64,000 nucleotides of DNA from Paragyromitra xinjiangensis. Taxonomy: Eukaryota > Ascomycota > Pezizomycetes > Pezizales > Discinaceae. The stretch covers positions 248,001 through 312,000 of the forward strand of contig JBCAMK010000006.1 in assembly GCA_038503065.1 (NCBI GenBank), in the 5' to 3' direction. Below, piece by piece: positions 1 to 11,024 of this stretch. Made by a program: the position numbers and the translations under genes. Below the pieces are notes generated by a model. That model was not told where the DNA came from and did not search any database. It worked only from the letters and a program-made list of their open reading frames with translations. Position 1 is the first letter of the stretch, and every line of letters starts with the position of its first letter.

Positions 1-2655
1 GGCGTGGGCAGTGCAGACAAGCCATGGAATATATGATTAGCATCAGCGGTCATTCAGCTAGATTATGACTAGAAACGCTAGAGTAAGTGAAGGAACGGAG
101 CGGCTATTGAGAGAGCATCAGATTCCTTTCCAATGAGGGAGAGTTCCATTTTGGAGAAGGGCTTAAATGAGGCAAAAATTTGAAGTTGAAGAGGTCCAAG
201 TCTGAGCGATGAGAGCAGAAGTTGGTCCAGAGTAGGCATGATGAGGAATTGGTGATGGAATGTGTGGCGATAAAAGATATGAAGAGTGATTAGGGGGTTG
301 TTTGTGTTTTGCCCTATCATAAGCCTAGCGCTTGGGCATACGTAACGGATTTACCAACTGATGAACACTACCTGCACTACAGATATATCAATGTATCGAC
401 CATCAGCTAGCCAGGCCTGATCATAATTTGCAACTGGGTTAGTGGAAAAACAAGAAACAGGTGAAAGTAGAGAGAGAGAATACAGTACTTAGGCGTTTTA
501 CTAGGAACTTCCCATCTACGACTACCTGCAGCTCCAACGCGGCCTAGAGGCAAGTATAATAGCCTTTCTAACTTGTACAACAGCTTAGCGACGTCCACAT
601 AGCTACTCGTATATGTGGGAGGCTGCAAATTCCAAAGAGTCGAAGTTTATAGTTCCAAATCGGTACTTAACTCATACAATTGCTTGCGCCTCCGAAAGCA
701 AACAAGAAAATAAAAGCGAATGCCAATGAATAACTTCATCCCCTCGCAAATAGCAGGGAAATGATATTTATTCTGGGTCATCTCACGATGACCCCTGGGA
801 AAAGATGGGGTACTCGGACCCCACCAAAAACCAGAACCTAGACGACAGGAAAAAAAAGGACAAGATTAGCAAAAAGAACAAAGAGAGCGGGGGGGACTTA
901 CCTAGACGAGTAGGTAGAGGAGGGGGGGGTGCATAAGGGAAACGAAGGGAGGCAAATGTGGGGCCAAAAGCCAGGTTTCGGAAAGCACCCCTGCCTCTTC
1001 GGGCATTTTAGCCCGGAAGCTATTCGAAGAAGTTAACGACGGATGGAGAGAAAAGGATGGCAGAGGGGGCAAAAGACTCCTTTATATACTGCTGGAATTC
1101 TTAGCACCACGTAAGTTTTGGCCGACAAGTTTTGGCCGACGAGTAATAGTTGGTAGTGGAGGTTTAGCGGCCGCCACATTACCAGCCGCGGCTTTCCACC
1201 CGCAAGCCGCCACTATAGAGGGCTGTTGGCTGCTTCGGTGAGGCTAGCATTACCTGATTGATAATGAGGACAAGACCGATAGCCTCAGTTGGCGGGAGGA
1301 GGAGAGTAATATCTGAGGTCACTAATACATATTTGCAAAGGTAAGTAAAATTTCATACACCGTAGCTAGTCAAGCCCCGAATGATATCAGTGAATTGAGC
1401 AATCTGATCGAACTAGCAGTGGTGGGCCTCAGTGCTTCGCCCTCGCTCGGAAGCGAGTATTGCACAAAGGGCGAAATAGGGGAAACCGAGGGTAGTACAC
1501 GAGTGAAGTTGAATATTTGTAAAAGTTGCAATCTCTTGTTAGGCTGTGCCACTAGAGCTGATAATTATGCTGCCGATGCTTATCCGAATAAATCCAGACA
1601 GAAATGCTTGAACCCAACTGGCAGACTTACCAGGGCCTTAATACACATGACTCCCGATAAATAACTCTTGAGACCGCTTTCATGTCATTTCATATTAGTA
1701 TTACTTGCTACTACGTCTGTCTTAATTACTTAACGGACAGTAAGGGAGCTGCACTTCAACATAGTGAAGATCTGTATCCTTTTGTTTCATTTGTCATGGA
1801 GCCCGTCAATTTCTACAACAAATTACCGAAGTAATGATAAGCCGAGTGATGAATGGTGGCTCTGAGTAGCAGGATCGCGTCCTGCCGGCCGCCTCACCCC
1901 TAGCATCAATTCCTACCCCCATCCTGGTATCTCCTATACTCCTACTGATCGGTGCGGCTAGACCCTCGCGAGGTTTGTTTCTAACTTCTATCTAGCAAAG
2001 GTGGCAGTCTAGATATCTGAGGCTTTTGGATCCTATCCTGTCACCTAACCTTTACGAGCTTTCCGCTCTGAGACTAGAGTTCTCCTTAGCTACTAAGCTC
2101 CATCAGTTTCGTTGAAGTCTGTGAATAAGCCACCAGAGTTCTTCGCAATCTGACCACCAGTATACGAGAAGAGCTCAATGGCCTAGAGACTGAGAATATT
2201 GTCATCTGCCTTGAATTCGACGAAAGAATTTGAGCAAGGCTCGGTAGTACCCAGCACCGGTATGCGGAGGCTGTATCGATGCTCGTTAGGTATCGGTGCT
2301 GTCTATTAGCAACGGCACCGTAGTTGAACAAAGCACTGGAGAAAGGGTATATCTCAGCAGGTGATGTAGCTTTAGACGAGAGGAATGAATAACTGACTTG
2401 AATTCCTCAATTCTTGTAAATAACTATTTGCTCGTAGTTCCCGCAGTGAGTTTTAGCCCTCTCGTACCGTTATAGGAGTTACCGAAACGATCCCACGGCA
2501 ACGCTGGTTCAAACTGACAAACGTTACATACCATAAATTAAGATATCTCTCCAACGGGAAATAAATTCGTAGAACAGTCTATTTTCTTCTTACCTATTGA
2601 CCTTAACTATTGTTCAAATTATCAAAATATTAAGGTAAAAAAATTAGGTTGGGGT
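1..2655. other. Gene-free stretch
   Basis: No supportable gene. Reading frames are short, overlap on both strands and show no recognisable motif. The stretch holds homopurine and poly-G patches near 860-930 and little else that I can name. Confidence 0.5.
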
Positions 2656-2759
2656 GTCCCCCACGGGATCTGAACTCCCCCCACTTCTAGGCAAACAGCT
2701 TACTCCCTCTGGAGGACGGCTTCGAAGTGGGGCGCTGCCAACTGCGCTAGGGAGGGACA
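2656..2759 (-). tRNA. tRNA-like sequence, probably with an intron
   Basis: Read on the minus strand, the ends GTCCCTC and GGGGGAC can pair as a 7-bp acceptor stem. An A-box-like TAGCGCAGTTGG forms a D arm with GCGC/GCGC pairing. An anticodon-arm stem (CCCAC/GTGGG) is interrupted by about 35 nt that would be an intron, and a B-box-like GTTCAGATCC follows. A run of seven T on the minus strand lies about 12 nt past the 3' end, as expected of a Pol III terminator. The spacing between acceptor and D stem and the T-arm pairing are imperfect, so this may be a decayed copy. The anticodon cannot be fixed: TCG (Arg) or CGA (Ser), depending on the alignment. Confidence 0.45.
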
Positions 2760-5700
2760 TTTGTTATACCCTCGCAACCTTTCTTGAGCGGATCGTTCTC
2801 ACTTCCGCATATCTCCGGGCAAGATAAGAACGATCACTAACTGATTGATTGATTGATAGTTAATACACGCATTAAACCACTCTTTCCCCATCTACAACCA
2901 TTCCCGCATCCGTACTTATCTACCCTCAAATATCCCACCTCTACATCAACATACCCAGATTGTCCTTCCTCTCTTTCAGATTCTACCAGCTATATGATCG
3001 CTTCATAATTAGCGGACTTAGCACCACCTCAGCCCGTGCCGATCCTATCAGAGCCGGTGTAATCGTTTTTATCGCCGAGTAGCGGCGCCCATATTGCTTT
3101 GCGCTCTGCGAGATTCGAAACAATTGGAGCCTGATCCTAACCAGCGAAGAATTCATCGGGAATCAACGTTAGCAAAAATGACCTATCCCCAGTTGACTGT
3201 TGTCAGAGAGAAAGGGCCAGCCACAGTATCGAAGTTTAAAAACTACCGACACGATTCCTCCCTCTGCTGATACGAATGATGCACTGATATCCCCGGAATG
3301 CATGAATATTGCTATTTTGTCCTTTGGAGATCTGGACCACGCTGTTTGTCAGCAAAACAATGTAGCCTTGAGCTATAGTGTACGAAGGGTTACGTCGAGC
3401 AGATATTTAGTCAATCGCCTGCTGCAATTTATATCCGAACCCAAAATACAATGACAGCGTCAAAGCAACATATCCCTATCGCGGGGCGAGAGACTTTCTA
3501 TAGCATCCAGTTATATCAATGTACCTGTGCTCAGCTGCAGAGTCACGGCTATAGAGAAACTGAGCCCTTAGTGCAGACACAACGCTTATAAGCTGGTCGA
3601 AGTCCACGCTGGCGAACAACTGAATGAATTGAGCTCCACCGACAGCATTGGAGCTCTGCAGGAACAGAGCGTGTAAATGGACCGCAAGCATTACCGAATA
3701 CTAGCTCTAGGGATCAACCAACAAAGCAGAGATATGCCTTGGGAGATCGCGAGATTTGAGGAGCGTGGATGTTGTACAGAACATGTAATAGGTGAGATAG
3801 CCATATTAACTAGCGATATCTGAAAACGCCTGGTGAAGCTGGTAAAAATTTTGACACAAGGTAAAACATCATGCAATCCCCGCTAGCTTGCAGAGGTAGT
3901 TTCAGTTTACTCTCCATTTACTCCCAATCGCAATTAGTATAAGGAATTGACGGATGTTCTATGAACATCTAGTGATTATCAGTGATAGTACTCCACTGCC
4001 AAGCTCGCCACCTGCCGCACTAATCCTTCTGACGTCTTAGCTGAACAAACCTAGTGATCGTTCAAATTTTTGTTTGCTCCCAAGTCTTCTCCTAGTTTCT
4101 TGCTGGCAGAATCTCGAGGATGAAGTCGATAATTGCGCGAGTGCACCGCTCGTTCCTATGGGGGAGCCAGTGATAAGGCGGGGGATCCAATCACAAACAC
4201 TTTTGCATAGTGACTGTACGATTGTACCAATGGAGAAAGGCGGAAAACGATTTTCCACGGATTGTCTCCTCTATTGCAGTCTATCCACTCGCGCTTACTC
4301 AGTCAGAAGGAGTAAGTGCGGACAACCTGTCCACGCCCATAACAACTCCAAGTGCCCTGGATGTTGGAGACAGAAGGGATCGGCTGTAGGAAGGTGGTCC
4401 ATCATTTGTAGCATAACGTCACTCAATAAACGAACCCTAACCCAAATATTCCATTATCAAGAGCAGAAGATGTTGTACTAAAGAATACACAAGATCCATA
4501 AGTAGAGTTAAAACCTACACCAAAAGCTTCTTATTAGAATACCGGCCATTCCCGTGAGGATGGAAGGTCAGAAAGTAGCGCTAGAGGCTTATAACCCCAA
4601 CCACATAGTCATGGCTGTTTTGGAAAATCAAACTGCGAAACCCATAAGTCACAGGAGATCCGGGGCTCGGTCAGCCAGCTGGCACCCCAGTATCGACCAT
4701 TATCTAATCAGAAATCTCTTTCCTCAAAGTACAGTCGTTCGAGTTGATCAGGGGTTAATCTTTCCCTCAGCAGAACTGTTAGCAAAGTTTCAGGGAAATT
4801 TCGAAGTCTCCTGAAGGTTAACTGCCGACCAATATGCAATGGGTAGCTGCAGAATCAGAGCAAACAATAACTAATCCTAACCCTGAGCTGGACGCATCCC
4901 GTGTATTTTTGACTACAATCTAGGAATTACATGTCATAATAAGTTTTTTGGACAGAGAGGGTTGTCGTACTAGTTTATTATCCTCAATAAACACTGAAAA
5001 TAATACATCCAGATATTCTTAGTCCAGTAACGTCACAAAATATAATTCTTCCATTCTACAGGAAAATCGTATGTGCTCGGATAATTGGCTAAGTCCGGTA
5101 TCTCTAGCAGTGGCGTGAGCCACGGAAGTATGAGATAAGATACATGTATGCTAACAAACATGGCTTGCGTCTAATATTGCCGTGGCTTCCGCATGATCGG
5201 AGGTACATACAAGACTTCGCCAATTATCCGGATACATACTGCACTTGATACCGTAAGCTCTCTGGATGTCAATCTTCTCCGGCATTCGATGTGTCCGCTA
5301 CAATGTTCGTTTACAAAACCTCCTGACCAGAAACGTGCGAATGCGGTACAACGTTTACTGCTAAGATCCCAGCCACTCACTTAAGCAAGGATTCATGCCC
5401 CTAAATTTTGGTGAAACAAGAAACCGCAGCGGCCTTAGCTACAATTAGCACATTCAGTGTCAGAACTATAGCCGCACTTTGTAATGGCGATGGAAGAACC
5501 ACAGAATGGTATGAAATGAGATTTACGCACATTTTCTTGCGTTAAATTGGCCGTTAGTCTAACATTATTTCTTAAAATTGTACTTTGTAGAAAAGTAAAG
5601 TATTAAAATAATTTATGGCTTGAACAGAAACCACTTTCCCAAATTTCTCGTTTGCATTATTTCAGGGTCCCACTCTAATGCCAGCCGCGCCAAGTCGCTT

Positions 5701-8514
5701 AGCACCCACCGCTCCAGGCAAAGCAGCTAATTTCCCCTACTCAGGAGCCCTAACCCTATAGTTTTGCAACCGACGTTCGTTTGCTTTGAACAGGGGGTTT
5801 TCGTTCCCGGCCCCATCGGGCAGCTTGCTGTTTACCGTAAGCAGCAAGTTGCGTGTATAGGTCGGAACGAGGCAAGGGTCTTGGGACTAGTCAATCAATG
5901 GCGAATAAATTGACTAGTCACGTGACGAGTCAGTCTGCGAGACCACTAACCCTGGCCGTAGGAGTAGTTCCGAATCAGGGAGTTCCCACTATGAATTCTT
6001 ACTAGTCACCGAGGTACTAGGCTCTGTTTATGGCCCTTGGGCATAAATCGTAGTTTAATTACGCCTACTTAGCAGGGTTAAAATCCGTACACTGCATGTA
6101 TGTACCAATAATAGGTAGTAAGGGGTGGAAACGAACCTAACCTATACCACTTTTGAAGAATAGAGAGGTCTCATCAGCTCTTTGGCCCAGCTGTTAAGTG
6201 TTCTCCGGCTGACACCAAGAACCACCTCCGACTTAATCTATGAACTCTCCTAGCACAGCAGTTAAGATTTCGGGAGACTACCTAGAACCTGAATTTTGTG
6301 CTGATGCCTGTACGATATCCCCGGATACAAAGCTACCCTAGAATCCTTGAAGTCGTAATGCTGTGTTCAGGGCTCCGCTTTCGCGTTGGCTGGCTCTCAG
6401 ATTCTGTCGGGCTTCGGTCATGCTATCTACACACATAAAATGAGGAAAAGAGCAGATTCTGGGCGTTACCTTGCTAAACTATACTCATAGTAGCACCTCC
6501 AACTAAGAAAATGGTGTAAGGGGACACCAAGGTGCCAACAGTGACCTACGTGTAGTCGGTTCTAAGTAATATATCAATGGGAACTCTTAACTGGCTTGGT
6601 GTGTTGGATAGGTGAGAGTTATCATGAGCCAATATATCTTTGCAGTCAGATCTACTCTACCCTCCTAATTCCTCCTACCAATACCCATGTGGTAACAAAT
6701 TGGCAGCCCTTGGTACCCACTAAAATGTTGAGTAAGTGTGATGCTTTCACCGCTTTGTTGCTCCAGTACGTTGGGAGATTCCCTGGAACTTGATGTCACA
6801 AACCACTGACAGTGAGTAGTAACTTAAAATGGGCAAACTGATAAATATTTGTGCAAGTGTATAGCCTGATGGTAGGGCAAGTACGTTGTCCGGAATGTAA
6901 TTGTCCAGGCTCTGTGTTCGATTGACGTCGGACCCAGTTTCTGAGAGGCTACTTGTGTGGTCAACTGCAGCAGCCTGTGGTGGCAATAGACCTCATTGGG
7001 CTTCGATTCCCCGTGCACTCCCCTATTTTTATTTTTGTCATCGTGAATCATACCATCTCCTCATTCACTACAGTCCTTGGGTCGCGACGAAACTGGTGCT
7101 TTGTAAGTTACTTCCGCCAAAGATCCAGTATAGCATCTCGCCACTTATGTATCTCGCTACACGTAGGTCTCTTAGACTACTAGTTAACATATCGTAGGTT
7201 CATTGACAGCCGCGACTCAACATTCACGGCTCGATCCCCGCGGTTATCGAGTTTCGACAGGATCGACGAGTTCCAGGCCACAAAGCCCAACTACTGAGGC
7301 AGGTTCTTCGCTAAACGAACTTCTATTCCCTCCCTTCACTGTACTCGTAATTTAATGATGCTTGTGCACACGGATGTGCATGCCATACCAAACCATAGGA
7401 ATATGAGGCACGGGTCGAGCTCGGTGCATGAGTATCTGCTTACAAGCGGGCGTGACCCTGATTGGTCTGGAGATCTCATGCCTACCGCAGTTTCCTGCAA
7501 GCCCCTGACACTGACAGCGTCCGCTCCCGCGCGATCGCCTACTCGCTTATATCCGACTATTCGCCGCAGCCTGATCGTGTCCCGCTGCAAGCAACCGCAG
7601 CATGATCCAGCCGGAGACAGGGGCTTGGATTTTGTTATCGGGTGGGGTAGCGTATGACGCAACTTGGAAACATGATGCAAGTATCACTGGCGTCGTACGC
7701 CTTGCATTAGCTCCACACCCTATCGGCTGTAAGTATTAGAAGTACTCACACTTCCAGGAAGTGCACAAACGGAACAAACTCTTTTGTTATTATCCGGTAA
7801 ACCTCTTTGGTTGTATGATCAGTCGGGTCCTATCTCATTTTCTCCGCCCCGAGCCCCTTCCGATTTTACCTGAACTTCGATTTTTTATCATGGTTTAGGA
7901 ATGCGCTCACTAAACTACCCTAACCCTTACCTCCCTTTGTGTGTTAACGGGATCGTGCCTGTCCACTAACGATATTCATTTTACTTAACCGGTTTCAAGC
8001 ATCATCGAAAGCCGCCGATAATTCAATTTCTCACTACTAGCATCTGCTGGCGTCTCCAGCGGCAGACTCATTTATCTGCGGCCATTACCTAGAGTACACC
8101 ATAATCACGCATGAATCTCGATCGTGGGTTTGCGCGATCGTGTGTGCAGGCATAGTGTACATCAATAACATAATCGTTGGGCTTCCTGTAGCTAGTGGTG
8201 GAATTATTGCGAGCATGCCGATCTTAAGACCCAAGACTGGGCTTGTATTAGTATCCCAGCCTCGGAGGAAGCTCTAATAGTTATATATACTCGTCTAATA
8301 CTTCTGTTGGGGTTGAGCATCGAATAGATTTGGAGAATTTGGTTGGCTGGGCCAAAAGCGTATGTGGGCTTGCAGGTGCAGTTCCCATCCCAAATGAATG
8401 TACGGGTTGATAGCAGATCAGATAATGGGTACATGAAAGTATATTTGACAAAAAGTGAAAACTCTTTGCGCTGTATCCACGAAGAAAAACACGAGAAGGA
8501 AAAAAATGAAAAAA
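2760..8514. other. Gene-free stretch
   Basis: No supportable gene. Two short telomere-like CCCTAACCC motifs (4435, 5748) and one at 7918 lie here. A perfect hairpin with 11-bp GACTAGTCAAT arms is at about 5888-5922. The overlapping reading frames at 7.3-7.7 kb lie on both strands and have no recognisable domain. Confidence 0.5.
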
Positions 8515-9108
8515 CTAGTCCAGGTTGGATACCATACGATCATACACTTCGTCAACCCCCTTCACCAGATCATGCTGTACAACCCATAATTTAAGCGTGA
8601 CCTTTCTCAAGCGTGTGGCAGCCAATGTGCAGCGTTCTCTCGAAGACTCAAAGTATTTTTGTAGCTGGTCGGCCAAACGGCTCCAGTACTCCAATGCCGC
8701 TTTCTGGTGGTCCAACTGGAGGCTCTCGATAATAAAAGTTGCACTTGCTGTCCGAGTGTCGATAATCTCGTCCATCGACTTTTTAAGGGTGTTACCAGCA
8801 GTGACAAGTACTTGCTCGATTTCTTTATTGTTCAGCATCCGTGGTATACTCTGTATACTTGTGGCGTATACCACGATTGCTTCCTTCACCATTTGCGCAC
8901 CGGCAAGCCAGACGTTGTAGAGTTGCATGTCATGCTCTGTGTGAGTCTTGGTGTTTGGGACAGATATGGCTTCTTGGTCTTGTGAATGCTTTTCGGTGGT
9001 ATGGTGGTATGTCCCAGGCATTTCTGGTTCAGGTTTGCAATCCGGAAACTTGTCGATTGAGAGACTTGGCGCGATCCCTAATATGCTCTCAGCCGTGTTT
9101 AAAGTCAT
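8515..9108 (-). CDS. Small alpha-helical protein, unknown function (paralogue of the 10.5-kb gene)
   Basis: A single-exon frame with a true ATG gives 197 residues. The first about 60 residues are polar and probably disordered. The rest (about 65-197) reads as long amphipathic helices rich in A, L, E and K, with a conserved-looking GNTLKK...T-A-x-A...W core and no predicted membrane span. I do not recognise a family. The same core order (GN-x-LK, an acidic residue, TAxA, W) recurs in the plus-strand gene at 10509-11024, so the two are probably diverged paralogues placed head to head about 1.4 kb apart. A shadow frame of 131 aa runs on the opposite strand. The ATG, the helix periodicity and the paralogy support coding; expression is unproven. 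Confidence 0.55.
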   Translation of the reverse strand: MTLNTAESILGIAPSLSIDKFPDCKPEPEMPGTYHHTTEKHSQDQEAISVPNTKTHTEHDMQLYNVWLAGAQMVKEAIVVYATSIQSIPRMLNNKEIEQVLVTAGNTLKKSMDEIIDTRTASATFIIESLQLDHQKAALEYWSRLADQLQKYFESSRERCTLAATRLRKVTLKLWVVQHDLVKGVDEVYDRMVSNLD

Positions 9109-10508
9109 GGTACTATGGGAGAGTATCAGTTGCTTTGCTTGACGTAGTTCACTGAGGAAGCGATTTACCCTTAGTCAGATTAACAGCAGGTATATGCCCG
9201 ACGATGGAAGAATCGAATGTTCTGATGCAGACCCGAAGTTGGAACTGGGAGAGGCGTAGAAAAAGGGATATGCTACGCCGGAGATCTCAAGGGCAAAGAA
9301 AACGAGAAAACGTATCCCCCCACTTGGGGTAGTAAATAGGCTACGGTTTGCGAGCAACGAAAATTGCGGCGGCTGTTAAAGAAACGGAATATGCTTGTAG
9401 AGTTGGCACAGAAAACTCTCCGCAATGATGTTGAAAGCCACGTCGTATATTTTCCCCATGGTGGAAGTCCTATATTCCCAAGAATGCGGTTAATTGGACA
9501 GCATACTTTTACACTTCATGATGATGTGGCTCGTTTATCATATCCGACCTTGGATCGAAGGTAATGTGCGTACGGGCAGGGACTCGCTGATGTATGTTGG
9601 CCCGGGCCTTAGCAAATCAGGAGAACTTCCCTTCTGTAGCATGAGTGGCATGTTACAGGGCCATACCCAATTATCCCTGCTATACCGAAACGGACTGTGG
9701 GGTGGATACTTCTTTAGATTGGTCGAATGAGCATTGGGGCTCAATCACGACCAGTGAGGCTCAGTTACAGGTTAGGGTTTAAATGTGTTCGACCAATCTG
9801 TGATTTTCTTCTACCACACAGTCTAGCTCGGCATAGCCGAGATAATACGATAATTTGGGAAAAAGGAAACAGATCTCTGGGAGAGCCACGTCAACGGCAG
9901 CCCTAGAATTTGCTATGTGATTAGTTGTGAAGAGCTCTACTTCCGTGTAACATTAGGCAGTAGAGTGCTTCTACTCTGCGCTGAGGGGTAAAGCATGTAG
10001 GACGGTTTAAAACTTGCCGATAAAGGTCGTTATAGCCTGAAACGACACTTACCTTTCCATGCCCAATCTCTATGGACTTGACTCATGAGAGCCACTTGTA
10101 ACAGACTTGGCTGGGGAGGAATATATTCATGATGTGCCTGATTATCTTGAATTCGACATGTGTCCCCATTTTGTCCCATTCCCACTCCCCCAACCTAAAC
10201 GGAAGATAGTTTCTTGAATATAGTAAGCAAGCTAGAATCCCTAAGTTAGCACCTAATTCAAGTGTGTCAGTCATTTCACTACTTACTTTATATCCTAATC
10301 ATACCCGCTAGCATTCGCATATAAGTGTTACCTCCTTTAGCAACCTCCTTTAGCAATCTCCTCACACAAAAGCCGCTGCCGGAGTCATCCACTACTCTCT
10401 CTGCTTATCATATCTACCGAATAATTCAGATTGTACGCTACCAAACTCACCCCAACACGCAAAGTAAACTCCTTGGCACTGTACTGACTCTCCAGGTGTC
10501 ACAGCAGA
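9109..10508. other. Intergenic region between the divergent paralogues
   Basis: About 1.4 kb separates the two start codons and would hold both promoters. It contains an aGGTTAGGGTTT telomere-like motif near 9769. Just before the right-hand gene is a direct repeat of CTCCTTTAGCAA (10330-10360) in a CT-rich leader. The short frames at 9.2-9.7 kb look like noise. Confidence 0.4.
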
Positions 10509-11024
10509 ATGTCTTCTAGAGTAACCCGCCTCGAACAAACTAAATTCACGGAAAATGACTCTGTGAACCCTTTCGACGACTGTCCATGGAGTCCAACCTA
10601 CGAAACCTCCCTCGCCGGTAAATTGCACCTTACTGGGCAATCCATCGTCAGCAGCAGTAGGGAGTCAATTACCGCGGTGGTATCGGAAATGCAAGAAGTC
10701 CGCGAACAAAGCCTTCCCGAAATGGAAGTTAGGCGGCGAATGCTGGGTATTGGGAATAATCTGAAGCAGCGGATCGGAGCCGATATCGATAAGGGAACAG
10801 CGGAGGCCATTAAATCTCTGCTTGGTGCACCTCGTCGAGAGCAGGAGGCGATGATGAAGCTTTGGGAAATTATCGGATCTCAGATTTGGGGTGCTTTGAC
10901 TCAGGCTATGGTGTTCGTCAATAAGGCAATATGGGTGGTTTTGAAAGGGGTTGGCGAGGTGTGGGCGGAGGTAGCTCAGTGGCTTTCGCAGGCTAAAGCT
11001 GTCTTTTCTAGTATCTATCGGTAG
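10509..11024 (+). CDS. Small alpha-helical protein, unknown function (paralogue of the 8.5-kb gene)
   Basis: A single-exon frame of 171 residues starts at an ATG that follows a CT-rich leader typical of fungal genes. Residues 1-45 are polar; residues about 50-171 form amphipathic helices. These include GIGNNLKQRIGADIDKGTAE, a W-containing helix, and a C-terminal hydrophobic helix rich in V, A and W (about 135-165) that could pack in a bundle or lie on a membrane. No family is recognised. Shared order of motifs with the minus-strand 197-residue protein suggests an old duplication followed by inversion. Such small helical proteins are often lineage-restricted in ascomycetes; the role is unknown. 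Confidence 0.6.
   Translation: MSSRVTRLEQTKFTENDSVNPFDDCPWSPTYETSLAGKLHLTGQSIVSSSRESITAVVSEMQEVREQSLPEMEVRRRMLGIGNNLKQRIGADIDKGTAEAIKSLLGAPRREQEAMMKLWEIIGSQIWGALTQAMVFVNKAIWVVLKGVGEVWAEVAQWLSQAKAVFSSIYR

Noticed and set aside
7336..7680. Overlapping frames of 114 (minus) and 100 (plus) codons
   Set aside because: Both strands are open over the same GC-richer stretch and neither has a motif.
8525..9155. Plus-strand frames of 131, 104 and 92 codons
   Set aside because: Shadows of the minus-strand helical protein, Cys- and Ser-rich without domain signs.
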